NCBI RefSeq assembly: GCF_900142655.1
Contig: NZ_FRBQ01000010.1
Coordinates: forward strand, 1 to 64,000
Source of the DNA: Phytopseudomonas punonensis
Lineage (GTDB): Bacteria; Pseudomonadota; Gammaproteobacteria; Pseudomonadales; Pseudomonadaceae
Direction: 5' to 3'
Length of the DNA: 64,000 bases
The translations under genes were made by a program, and so were the position numbers. Below are positions 30,548 through 38,143 of the stretch, piece by piece (positions within the stretch are counted from its first letter, which is position 1; the number at the start of each line of letters is the position of its first letter). The notes beneath the pieces were generated by a model that was given only the letters and a program-made list of their open reading frames with translations, was not told where the DNA came from and ran no database searches.

Positions 30548-31415
30548 AAAGCGCCTGATACACCCGGCGGCGGTAGGTGGTGACAAGCGGGTTGTCGTTG
30601 CCGAGCAGGTCGAATACCTGCAGCAGGGTCTTGTGCGGCAGGCCGTCGGCGTAATTGCGATTGCGCACGAACAGCTTCAGCAAAGCGTCCAGAGCCGGCT
30701 CGTACTGCTGACGGGCGAGCTGCTGAATGGCCAGTTGGTAGGCGGCCTCGTCATCTTCGGCATTCTGGGCCAGACGGCTCTTCAGCGTCGCGGCGTCCGG
30801 CAGATCGGCTGCCTGACGCAGAAAGGTGATCTGCGCGCGGGCGCCGGCGAGTGCTTGCTTGTGCTCTTCACCCTTCACCGCGCCGAGCACCTGCTCGGCT
30901 TCGCTCAGTTCGCCACGTTCGGCCACACAGCGGGCATAGAGAATCAGCGCAGCGGCGTTCTCGTTATTTTCGGTCAGCAGCTCTTTGAGCGCAGCTTCGG
31001 CCTCGCCGATGCGTCCGTCGGCGAATGCCGTTTGGGCGGCCTCAAGCAGGTCTGCCTGGGGCGCTTGCGGTTCGGCGACATGGGGTTGCAGCAGCGCGCG
31101 GATCGCCGATTCCGGCTGGGCGCCCTGGAAGCCATCGACCGGCTGGCCGTCCTTGAACAGCACCACGGTCGGCAAACTACGGATGCCGAAGCGGGCGACG
31201 ATTTCCTGCTCGACGTCGCAGTTCACTTTGGCCAGCATCAGTTCGCCCTGATAACCCTCGGTGATCTGCGTCAGCACTGGCATCAGTGCTTTACAGGGCG
31301 CACACCATTCGGCCCAGAAGTCGACCAGAACCGGCGTGGTGAACGAGTTCTCGATCACCAGCTGATCAAATTGGGCGGCGCCGTTGATATCGAAGATGTA
31401 GGGGGTGTCGCTCAT
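30543..31415 (-). CDS. cnoX: CnoX/YbbN-type thioredoxin-TPR co-chaperone
   Basis: This 290 aa protein has an N-terminal thioredoxin domain (about 1-115) and helical TPR-like repeats to the end. In E. coli CnoX (YbbN) protects substrates from over-oxidation and hands them to GroEL. The active-site segment is FWAEWCAPCKALMPVL. The CXXC is therefore intact (CAPC), unlike E. coli CnoX where the first cysteine is missing, and a true redox role is possible. It is monocistronic, in the same place as the P. aeruginosa ybbN-like gene. Confidence 0.88.
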   Translation of the reverse strand: MSDTPYIFDINGAAQFDQLVIENSFTTPVLVDFWAEWCAPCKALMPVLTQITEGYQGELMLAKVNCDVEQEIVARFGIRSLPTVVLFKDGQPVDGFQGAQPESAIRALLQPHVAEPQAPQADLLEAAQTAFADGRIGEAEAALKELLTENNENAAALILYARCVAERGELSEAEQVLGAVKGEEHKQALAGARAQITFLRQAADLPDAATLKSRLAQNAEDDEAAYQLAIQQLARQQYEPALDALLKLFVRNRNYADGLPHKTLLQVFDLLGNDNPLVTTYRRRVYQALY

Positions 31416-31474
31416 GGTCGGTCTCTGTCTGGGCGAAAAGTGGTGTGACTATAAGTGTGGGCGGCGGGGCAAGG

Positions 31475-32137
31475 CTACAAGTGCACCGTGGCAGCGTGAT
31501 ACAGGCTGACGTGCCGGAGGGTTTCCGGCTCGGCGAGATCTGGCCAGGTGCAGCCCTGCAACCCGGCGATGCGCCGGTAGCGCGGGTGGTTGAAGTCGCG
31601 CACGCGTGAATCGGCCACCAGCACTTCGCTGGCATGTTCGAGCACGCGGTCGAGCAGGGGCAGGTTGCTGCGGTCGTATAACACGTCAGCGACTATCGCC
31701 AGGTCGTAGTCACAGCGCTCGGCATACAGGTCGTTCGAATAATCGAGTTGTACGCCATTGAGCTCTGCGTTGGCCCGGCAGGCCGCGAGGGCCAGCGGGT
31801 CCAGATCACAGGCCACCACCTGCGCGGCGCCCGCACGGGCCGCTGCGATGGCGGCCACGCCCGAGCCGCTGCCCAGATCCAGCACCCGTTTGCCGCGTAC
31901 CCATTGCGGGTTACGCGCCAGCCAGTCCACCAGCACCAGGCCGCTGGCCCAGCAGAAGCACCAATACGGTGGCTCTTCGAGAATGCGCCGGGTTTCTTCC
32001 GGGCTGAAGCAGCGGTCCATGTTCGCCGGGTCGATCAGCCAGAGGCGCAGGTCTGTATCCGGCAGCACGGTAGCGCTCAGTCGCGCATCGCCGAGCAGTT
32101 CGCTCAAAGCGGCCTGCAGGTGCTGCGGTGGGTTCAC
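31475..32137 (-). CDS. Class I SAM-dependent methyltransferase
   Basis: This 220 aa protein has motif I VLDLGSGSGVAAIAAARAGA, the acidic DLDPLALAACRANAELNGV and a post-motif DLAIVADVLYDRSN. The pattern is that of the PrmA/ETFB-lysine-methyltransferase-like group that modifies protein lysines. The DXXY motif variant here is DVLYD. Its natural substrate is unknown. Its ATG overlaps the stop of the upstream lipoprotein gene by four bases, so the two are co-translated. Confidence 0.82.
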   Translation of the reverse strand: MNPPQHLQAALSELLGDARLSATVLPDTDLRLWLIDPANMDRCFSPEETRRILEEPPYWCFCWASGLVLVDWLARNPQWVRGKRVLDLGSGSGVAAIAAARAGAAQVVACDLDPLALAACRANAELNGVQLDYSNDLYAERCDYDLAIVADVLYDRSNLPLLDRVLEHASEVLVADSRVRDFNHPRYRRIAGLQGCTWPDLAEPETLRHVSLYHAATVHL

Positions 32138-32574
32138 AGCGCCGGAGTCACGCGAACCTCGCCAAGCGCCTGGCTTTGCGGCTCACGAATCAGTTGGTTG
32201 GGCATATGCAGCATCAGCTTGCCGGACTGATGTACACGGCCGCGCAGCTCCACGCGGATGCCCTGGTCAAAGTTTTCCGGGTTGAACTGCAGGCGAAACG
32301 GCAGTGGCGCGCCGGTGCCACGCAGCTGGATATTGCCGAGCAGCTTGTTCGGCAGGCCGCGGTCGTTGATGGTCAGCAAGGCCAGCTCGACGTCGGCGCC
32401 GGCCGGCACATCGAGCAGGGTGCCGGTGAGTTCACGCAGGTGAGCCGGGGTTGGCGCCGGCTCTTCGGTTTTGACCACTGGCGCTGGCGGGGTTACGGCG
32501 GGCGGCGGTGTTTCCCCAGCGCAGGCGGCAAGCAGGGAGGTGAAGCAGAGCAGGGCAAGGGGGCGCAATGGCAT
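32134..32574 (-). CDS. YbaY-type lipoprotein
   Basis: This 146 aa protein has a lipoprotein signal (MPLRPLALLCFTSLLAAC, lipid-modified Cys18). A Pro-rich linker and a beta-sandwich of the YbaY/YscW-pilotin family (LTGTLLDVPAGADVELALLTI...) follow. The role of YbaY-like lipoproteins is poorly defined. I chose ATG 32574 with AGGA nine bases upstream; longer frames would bury the lipobox. Confidence 0.8.
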   Translation of the reverse strand: MPLRPLALLCFTSLLAACAGETPPPAVTPPAPVVKTEEPAPTPAHLRELTGTLLDVPAGADVELALLTINDRGLPNKLLGNIQLRGTGAPLPFRLQFNPENFDQGIRVELRGRVHQSGKLMLHMPNQLIREPQSQALGEVRVTPAL

Positions 32575-32721
32575 CGGATGATCCTGGCAAGCGGGCAATG
32601 CCTGGATTCTCGCCATAGCGTGCGGTGAATGCAAAGGAAAGCGCCTCCGCCTGGGCGCTTGGCGCCGGGCGGTGCTGATGCGCTACCATGCGGACTTTCT
32701 CGCCCGCGACAGTTTCCAGCC

Positions 32722-33186
32722 ATGCATTGCCCCTTCTGCTCCGCCAACGACACAAAAGTCATCGATTCGCGTCTGGTCGCCGAGGGTGATCAGGTACGCC
32801 GTCGCCGGGAATGCCTGGCTTGCGGTGAGCGCTTCACCACCTTCGAAACCGCCGAGCTGGTGATGCCGCGGCTGATCAAGCAGGACGGCAGCCGTCAGCC
32901 CTTCGATGAAGACAAGCTGCGTGCCGGCATGCAGCGGGCGCTGGAGAAGCGCCCGGTGAGTATCGAGCGGTTGGAAGCAGCTATCGCCCATATCAAGCAT
33001 CGGCTGCGTGCCACTGGCGAGCGTGAGGTCAAGTCGCTGGTGCTCGGCGAGCTGGTGATGACCGAGCTGCAGAAACTCGACGAAGTGGCCTATATCCGCT
33101 TCGCCTCGGTGTACCGGCGCTTCCAGGACCTCAACGAATTCCGCGAGGAAATCGACCGTCTTTCCCGCGAGCCGAATCAGGATTGA
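32722..33186 (+). CDS. nrdR: Transcriptional repressor NrdR
   Basis: NrdR is the zinc-ribbon/ATP-cone repressor of ribonucleotide reductase genes. The 154 aa protein has the paired cysteines CPFC...CLAC in its N-terminal ribbon and the ATP-cone motif VMPRLIKQDGSRQPFDEDKL. I chose ATG 32722 (MHCPFCSANDTKVIDSR); the longer frame is upstream noise. ribD follows after one base, the usual Pseudomonas order. Confidence 0.97.
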   Translation: MHCPFCSANDTKVIDSRLVAEGDQVRRRRECLACGERFTTFETAELVMPRLIKQDGSRQPFDEDKLRAGMQRALEKRPVSIERLEAAIAHIKHRLRATGEREVKSLVLGELVMTELQKLDEVAYIRFASVYRRFQDLNEFREEIDRLSREPNQD

Positions 33187-33187
33187 G

Positions 33188-34306
33188 ATGAGCAGTAGCG
33201 ATCACGCTTTCATGGCGCGCGCCCTCGAACTCGCGCGCAAGGGGCTGTATTCCACCCATCCCAACCCGCGAGTCGGCTGCGTGATCGTGCGCGACGGCAA
33301 GGTCGTCGGCGAAGGCTGGCATGCCAAGGCTGGCGAGCCCCATGCCGAAGTGCACGCGCTGCGCCAGGCCGGCGACAAGGCGCGCGGTGCTACCGCCTAC
33401 GTGACGCTGGAGCCGTGCAGCCATCATGGGCGCACGCCGCCGTGCGCCGATGCACTGATTGCCGCTGGCATCACTCGCGTGGTGGCGGCCATGCAGGACC
33501 CCAACCCCGAGGTAGCCGGCCGCGGCCTGCTGCGCCTGATGAATGCCGGCATCTCCGTGCAGGGCGGTTTGCTGGAAGCCGAGGCGCGTGCGCTGAACGC
33601 CGGTTTTATCAAACGTATGGAAAGTGGCCTGCCGCTGGTGCGCGTCAAACTGGCAATGAGTCTCGATGGGCGCACCGCCATGGCCAGTGGCGAAAGCCAG
33701 TGGATCACCGGGCCGGCGGCGCGTGCCGCGGTGCAGCGGCTACGGGCGCGCTCCAGCGTAGTGCTCAGCGGCGCCGATACGCTGCTGGCCGATGGTGCAC
33801 GCCTGACCGTGCGCCCCGACGAGCTCGGCCTGGGCGCTGAACTGACTGCCTTGGCTCAGGCACGGCCGCCGTTGCGCGTGCTGATCGACGGGCGCCTGCG
33901 GGTACCGCTCAGCGCGCCGTTTTTCCAGGCTGGCCCGGCGCTGGTGGCGACCTGCGCTGCGGCGACATCGCGTTGCCGCTACCTCGATGACGGCCACGAG
34001 TTGCTGGCCATGCCGGGCAGCAATGGTCATGTCGACCTGCGCAAGCTGCTGCTTGAGCTAGCCTCGCGTGGCGCCAACGAAGTGCTGGTCGAGGCCGGGC
34101 CGAAGCTGGCCGGCGCCTTCGCTCGGCTGGGGCTGGTCGATGAGTACCAGCTGTTCGTCGCCCCCAAGTTCCTCGGCTCCAGTGCCCGACCTTTATTGGA
34201 TCTGCCCCTGGCGAAGATGGCCGAAGCGCCGGCCTTGAAGATCGTCGACATGCGCGCTGTTGGTGACGACTGGCGCATCATCGCCGTGCCTGACCGCGCG
34301 AGCTGA
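33188..34306 (+). CDS. ribD: Riboflavin deaminase/reductase RibD
   Basis: RibD is a bifunctional enzyme of riboflavin synthesis. The N-terminal deaminase has the zinc motifs HAEVHAL and PCSHHGRTPPCADAL (about residues 1-145). The C-terminal NADPH-dependent reductase begins near VKLAMSLDGRTAMASGESQWITG. The length of 372 aa is typical. It is coupled to nrdR. The rest of the pathway lies beyond a 537-base gap containing a repeat element and an FMN riboswitch. Confidence 0.97.
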   Translation: MSSSDHAFMARALELARKGLYSTHPNPRVGCVIVRDGKVVGEGWHAKAGEPHAEVHALRQAGDKARGATAYVTLEPCSHHGRTPPCADALIAAGITRVVAAMQDPNPEVAGRGLLRLMNAGISVQGGLLEAEARALNAGFIKRMESGLPLVRVKLAMSLDGRTAMASGESQWITGPAARAAVQRLRARSSVVLSGADTLLADGARLTVRPDELGLGAELTALAQARPPLRVLIDGRLRVPLSAPFFQAGPALVATCAAATSRCRYLDDGHELLAMPGSNGHVDLRKLLLELASRGANEVLVEAGPKLAGAFARLGLVDEYQLFVAPKFLGSSARPLLDLPLAKMAEAPALKIVDMRAVGDDWRIIAVPDRAS

Positions 34307-34315
34307 ACGCACCGC

Positions 34316-34523
34316 TTTGAGCTGTTCATGATCTTTCTGGGCATGCGCAAGGGCTGCTACAAGGCAAAAGCTGACGTTCCCAGCGTAGGGTGGACAACGC
34401 TCTTTTTGTCCACCATTGCGCTCGCAGAGCGGTGGACGGATGAAGCGTCGTACACCCTACGAAAGGCCGCCACCGCCGCGTTGCAGTCAAATAGATAAAG
34501 CCCGTCATGACAATCGTGAACAG
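34316..34523. repeat. Composite intergenic element E2
   Basis: Terminal inverted repeats CTGTTCATGAT (34322-34332) and ATCGTGAACAG (34513-34523) match at 10 of 11 positions. Inside are the arm CTGGGCATGCGCAAGGGC (34337 on), a GTAGGGTGGA palindrome (34385-34460) and a right arm with GCGTTGCAGTCAAATAGATA. The arms match E1, but the central palindrome differs. Confidence 0.75.
34385..34460. repeat. GTAGGGTGGA palindrome, copy 2
   Basis: This unit is nearly identical to 29125-29200. GTAGGGTGGA is at the left and TACACCCTAC at the right (one change from TCCACCCTAC), around GTCCACCATTGCG and GAGCGGTGGACGG. Confidence 0.88.
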
Positions 34524-34598
34524 CCGCTCAAGCATGGCCGCCGTGCACCCGTGCAGCATCTGTGGTAAAACGCCTGTCGGCTGCGACACGCAGCCACA

Positions 34599-34749
34599 CG
34601 TTCTCAGGGCGGGGTGTAATTCCCCACCGGCGGTAATGCTGCGCAACGCAGCTAGCCCGCGAGCGCCCGGTACGGCACCAGCCGCCCGGGGACGAGCAGA
34701 TCCGGTGTGATTCCGGAGCCGACGGTATAGTCCGGATGAAGAGAGAGCG
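34599..34749 (+). promoter_or_regulatory. FMN riboswitch (RFN element)
   Basis: The conserved RFN blocks are visible: TTCTCAGGGCGGGG at the 5' side, AATTCCCCACCGGCGGTAAT, then AGCAGATCCGGTGTGATTCC, GGAGCCGACGGTATAGTCCG and the closing GAAGAGAGAGCGG. P1 pairs 34599-34605 with 34743-34749. It senses flavin mononucleotide and would shut off the downstream lumazine synthase gene when FMN is high. The promoter is not obvious; a weak TAAAAC lies near 34565. Confidence 0.95.
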
Positions 34750-34815
34750 GGATTGCCTGGTCAGGCGGCCTTCCGGCTGTTGCATGTCCGTACCATCCCT
34801 ATCGATCCAAGCTGC

Positions 34816-34838
34816 CCTGTTTTAACCATAAACAGGAG
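34816..34838 (+). promoter_or_regulatory. Ribosome-binding-site hairpin of the riboswitch platform
   Basis: CCTGTTT (34816-34822) can pair with AAACAGG (34830-34836). The second arm overlaps the AGGAG ribosome-binding site at 34834-34838, seven bases before the ATG. No T-run terminator is seen, so control is probably translational. Confidence 0.6.
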
Positions 34839-34844
34839 TCGAAC

Positions 34845-35306
34845 ATGTCCATCTCTAACAGCGTGCGCCGGGTTGCCTTCGTGCAGGCCTGCTGGCACCG
34901 CGAAATCGTCGACCAGTCGCGCCACGCCTTTATCGAAGAAATGCAGCGCCAGGGTTATGCCGCCAGCGAAATCGATTGCTTCGAAGTTGGCGGCGCCTTC
35001 GAAATTCCTCTGCACGCCAAGCGTCTGGCCAAGAGCGGCCGTTATGCTGGCATCGTCGCGGCCGGGCTGGTGGTTGATGGTGGTATTTACCGTCACGAGT
35101 TCGTCGCCCAGGCGGTGATCGAAGGCCTGATGCAGGTGCAGCTCGACACCGATGTGCCGGTGTTCTCGGCAGTGCTGACGCCCCATCATTTCCATGCCGG
35201 CGAAGAGCACCAGACGTTCTTCCGCGAGCATTTTGTGGTCAAGGGCGCCGAAGCGGCGCGTACTTGTGCCGACACGCTGCGCAAGCTCAAAGAGCTGCCG
35301 GTCTGA
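34845..35306 (+). CDS. ribH2: Type II lumazine synthase, RibH2-like
   Basis: This is a 6,7-dimethyl-8-ribityllumazine synthase of 153 aa, the penultimate enzyme of riboflavin synthesis. It resembles the decameric RibH2 type of rhizobia: RRVAFVQACWHREIVDQSRHAF at the N-terminus, GGAFEIPLHAKRL, and VLTPHHFHAGEEHQTFFREHF replacing the usual VLT(V/T)D(S/T)XEQA. It is distinct from RibH at 37183. It sits directly under the FMN riboswitch and 12 bases before ribE. It may be a regulated spare enzyme or have a flavin-binding role. Confidence 0.88.
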   Translation: MSISNSVRRVAFVQACWHREIVDQSRHAFIEEMQRQGYAASEIDCFEVGGAFEIPLHAKRLAKSGRYAGIVAAGLVVDGGIYRHEFVAQAVIEGLMQVQLDTDVPVFSAVLTPHHFHAGEEHQTFFREHFVVKGAEAARTCADTLRKLKELPV

Positions 35307-35318
35307 CGAGGAGCACCT

Positions 35319-35981
35319 ATGTTCACCGGAATCATTGCATCCATCGGCAGCATCGCCGCCATCACGCCCAAGGGCGGTGACGTGCGCGTCTACGTCAAAA
35401 CCGCCAAGCTCGACCTCAGTGATGTCGTGCTCGGCGACAGCATCGCGGTCAACGGCGTGTGCCTGACCGCCGTCGAGCTGCCAGGTGACGGCTTCTGGGC
35501 CGACGTCAGCCGCGAAACCCTGGCGCGCACTGCTTTCATCGATCTGAAGAGCGGCAGCCGGGTCAACCTGGAAAAGGCCCTGACACCGACTACGCGCCTG
35601 GGTGGCCACCTGGTCAGCGGGCACGTCGACGGCGTTGGCGAGATTGTCTCCCGTGAAGAGAGCGCCCGCGCCATTCAGTTCAAGGTGCGCGCGCCGCGCG
35701 AGCTGGCCAAGTACATCGCCCACAAGGGCTCGATTACCGTCGATGGCACCAGCCTGACGGTGAATGCCGTGGACGGCGCCGAGTTCGAGCTGACCATCGT
35801 GCCGCACACCCTGGCCGAAACCATCATGGCCGACTACCGCGTCGGGCGTCGGGTCAATCTCGAGGTCGATCTGCTGGCCCGTTACCTGGAGCGCCTGCTG
35901 CTCGGTGACAAGGCCGCCGAGCCGAGCAGCTCGGGGCTGACCGAAGGATTTCTCGCCGAACACGGCTACCTGAAGAATTAA
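35319..35981 (+). CDS. ribE: Riboflavin synthase alpha chain
   Basis: This enzyme dismutates lumazine to riboflavin. The 220 aa protein shows the two homologous barrel repeats, starting MFTGIIASIGSIAAI and LGGHLVSGHVDGVGEI. It carries VNGVCLTAV and VDGTSLTVNAV in equivalent places and a C-terminal trimerisation helix. The gene is called ribC in some Pseudomonas annotations. It lies between the two rib genes ribH2 and ribBX. Confidence 0.96.
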   Translation: MFTGIIASIGSIAAITPKGGDVRVYVKTAKLDLSDVVLGDSIAVNGVCLTAVELPGDGFWADVSRETLARTAFIDLKSGSRVNLEKALTPTTRLGGHLVSGHVDGVGEIVSREESARAIQFKVRAPRELAKYIAHKGSITVDGTSLTVNAVDGAEFELTIVPHTLAETIMADYRVGRRVNLEVDLLARYLERLLLGDKAAEPSSSGLTEGFLAEHGYLKN

Positions 35982-35994
35982 GGACACCGCCACC

Positions 35995-37083
35995 ATGGCA
36001 CTCAACAGTATCGAAGAGCTGGTCGAAGACATCCGCGCCGGCAAGATGGTCATCCTCATGGATGACGAAGACCGCGAGAACGAGGGCGACTTGATCATCG
36101 CCTCCGAATGCGTCACCGCTGAGCACATCAACTTCATGGCGCGTTTCGCCCGTGGCCTGATCTGCATGCCGATGACCCGTGAGCGCTGCGAAACCCTCAA
36201 GCTGCCGCTGATGGCGCCGCGCAACGGTTCCGGCTTTGGCACCAAATTCACCGTGTCCATTGAGGCCGCCGAAGGGGTGACCACCGGCATTTCCGCCGCC
36301 GATCGTGCGCGTACCGTGCAGGCTGCGGCAGCCAAGAATGCGGTGGCCGAAGATATCGTCAGCCCTGGCCACATCTTCCCGCTGATGGCCCAGCCCGGCG
36401 GCGTGCTGGCTCGTGCCGGCCACACCGAAGCGGCCTGCGACCTGGCGTGCATGGGCGGCTTTGAACCGAGCGGGGTGATCTGCGAGATCATGAACGACGA
36501 CGGCACCATGGCCCGTCGCCCGGAGCTGGAAGAGTTTGCCGCGCAGCACGGTATCAAGATCGGCACCATCGCCGACCTGATCCATTACCGCATGCTCCAC
36601 GAGCGCACCGTGCAGCGCATCACCGAGCAGCCGCTGGACAGCGAAGTCGGCCAGTTCAACCTGGTGACCTACCGCGATTCGGTGGAAGGTGACGTGCACA
36701 TGGCGCTGACCATGGGCACCATCTGCGCCGAAGAACCGACACTGGTGCGCGTACATAACATGGACCCAATGCGCGACCTGCTGATGGTTCGTCAGCCAGG
36801 CCGTTGGAGCCTGCGCGCTGCGATGACCGAAGTGGCCGAGGCCGGTAACGGCGTGGTGCTGCTGCTTGGCCATTCGCTGGGCGGTGACGAGGTGCTGGCG
36901 CATATTCGCGAAGCGGACGGCGCCACCAGCAAGATGCCAAGCACCTACAGCACCGTTGGTGCCGGCTCGCAGATACTGCGTGACCTTGGTGTGCGCAAAA
37001 TGCGCCTGATGAGCGCACCAATGAAGTTCAACGCGATATCCGGTTTCGACCTGGAAGTTGTAGAATACCTGCCCCCTAAATAA
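35995..37083 (+). CDS. ribBX: DHBP synthase with degenerate GTP cyclohydrolase domain (RibBX)
   Basis: The N-terminal domain (about 1-205) is 3,4-dihydroxy-2-butanone-4-phosphate synthase, with DDEDRENEGDLIIASE and HTEAACDLACMGG. The C-terminal ~150 residues align in position with GTP cyclohydrolase II but lack the three zinc cysteines of the CX10CXC motif; the segment reads VRVHNMDPMRDLLMVRQPG. Cyclohydrolase activity is therefore not expected, and a separate ribA must exist elsewhere. The length is 362 aa. Proteobacterial variants of this kind have been called RibBX. Confidence 0.9.
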   Translation: MALNSIEELVEDIRAGKMVILMDDEDRENEGDLIIASECVTAEHINFMARFARGLICMPMTRERCETLKLPLMAPRNGSGFGTKFTVSIEAAEGVTTGISAADRARTVQAAAAKNAVAEDIVSPGHIFPLMAQPGGVLARAGHTEAACDLACMGGFEPSGVICEIMNDDGTMARRPELEEFAAQHGIKIGTIADLIHYRMLHERTVQRITEQPLDSEVGQFNLVTYRDSVEGDVHMALTMGTICAEEPTLVRVHNMDPMRDLLMVRQPGRWSLRAAMTEVAEAGNGVVLLLGHSLGGDEVLAHIREADGATSKMPSTYSTVGAGSQILRDLGVRKMRLMSAPMKFNAISGFDLEVVEYLPPK

Positions 37084-37182
37084 TGGGGGCGACCGCGATG
37101 GGCCGATTGACGCCTATCGCCTATATTTTCGGGGCCTGCCATGGCATGCCCTGGCTCTTTAAAGACAGCTCGAGAACTCGCT

Positions 37183-37659
37183 ATGACACTCAAGACCATC
37201 GAAGGTACTTTCATCGCTCCCAAGGGTCGCTTCGCCCTGGTGGTCGGCCGCTTCAACAGCTTCGTGGTCGAAAGCCTGGTCAGCGGCGCGGTCGACGCAT
37301 TGGTTCGCCATGGGGTCAGCGAAGATGACATCACCATCATCCGCGCGCCGGGTGCTTTCGAAATCCCGCTGGTTGCCCAGAAAGTCGCTCAGCAGGGCGA
37401 GTACAACGCGATCATCGCCTTGGGCGCGGTGATCCGTGGCGGCACCCCACACTTCGAATACGTGGCTGGCGAATGCACCAAAGGCCTGGCTCAGGTTTCC
37501 ATGGAATTCGGCGTGCCGGTCGCCTTCGGCGTATTGACTGTCGACTCCATCGAGCAGGCCATCGAGCGTTCCGGCACCAAGGCCGGCAACAAGGGCGCCG
37601 AAGCTGCCCTGTCCGCTCTGGAAATGGTCAGCCTGCTGGCGCAGTTGGAGGCCAAGTGA
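37183..37659 (+). CDS. ribH: Lumazine synthase RibH (type I)
   Basis: This is the main 6,7-dimethyl-8-ribityllumazine synthase, 158 aa, of the icosahedral type. Motifs are VVGRFNSFVVESLVSGAVDAL, RAPGAFEIPLVAQK, GAVIRGGTPHFEYV and GVLTVDSIEQAIERSGTKAGNKG. I chose ATG 37183 (MTLKTIEGTF), which matches Pseudomonas homologues, over an in-frame ATG at 37141. nusB starts inside its last codons. Confidence 0.97.
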   Translation: MTLKTIEGTFIAPKGRFALVVGRFNSFVVESLVSGAVDALVRHGVSEDDITIIRAPGAFEIPLVAQKVAQQGEYNAIIALGAVIRGGTPHFEYVAGECTKGLAQVSMEFGVPVAFGVLTVDSIEQAIERSGTKAGNKGAEAALSALEMVSLLAQLEAK

Positions 37660-38138
37660 GCCAGAACGACAAGAAGCCAGTGAAAAAAGGCCCAAGCCCC
37701 AAGGTACTGGCTCGCCGTGAGGCGCGCACCCTGGCCATGCAGGCGCTGTACTCCTGGCACATCGCCGGCCAGGCGCTGAACGAGATCGAAGCGCAGTTTC
37801 GCGTCGACAACGATTTCAGCGCGGTCGACGGCGCCTACTTCCACGAGATCCTCCATGGCGTGCCGCGCCAGAAGAGCGAAATCGACGCGCTGTTCGAGCC
37901 GCTGCTCGACCGTCCACTGGAAGAGATCGATCCGGTCGAGCTGTCCATCCTGCGTCTTTCCACTTATGAGCTGCGTAACCGCATCGACGTGCCGTATCGC
38001 GTAGTGATCAACGAAGGCATCGAGCTCGCCAAAGTGTTCGGCGCCACCGACGGTCACAAGTTCGTCAACGGCGTGCTCGACAAGCTGGCGCCGACCCTGC
38101 GCGCCGACGAAGTCCGCGACTTTAACAGCAAGCGCTGA
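37656..38138 (+). CDS. nusB: Transcription antitermination factor NusB
   Basis: NusB, with S10/NusE, binds boxA RNA for rRNA antitermination. It is 160 aa. GTG 37656 overlaps the end of ribH. The sequence ARREARTLAMQALYSW and the C-terminal INEGIELAKVFGATDGHKFVNGVLDKL are typical. It lies in the ribH-nusB-thiL-pgpA operon, a conserved arrangement. Confidence 0.96.
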   Translation: MSQNDKKPVKKGPSPKVLARREARTLAMQALYSWHIAGQALNEIEAQFRVDNDFSAVDGAYFHEILHGVPRQKSEIDALFEPLLDRPLEEIDPVELSILRLSTYELRNRIDVPYRVVINEGIELAKVFGATDGHKFVNGVLDKLAPTLRADEVRDFNSKR

Positions 38139-38143
38139 GTGTC

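Noticed and set aside
34761..36903. Minus-strand open frames of 602 and 349 codons across the rib genes
   Set aside because: They lie antisense to ribH2, ribE and ribBX, all with clear motifs. No ribosome-binding site or homology pattern was seen.
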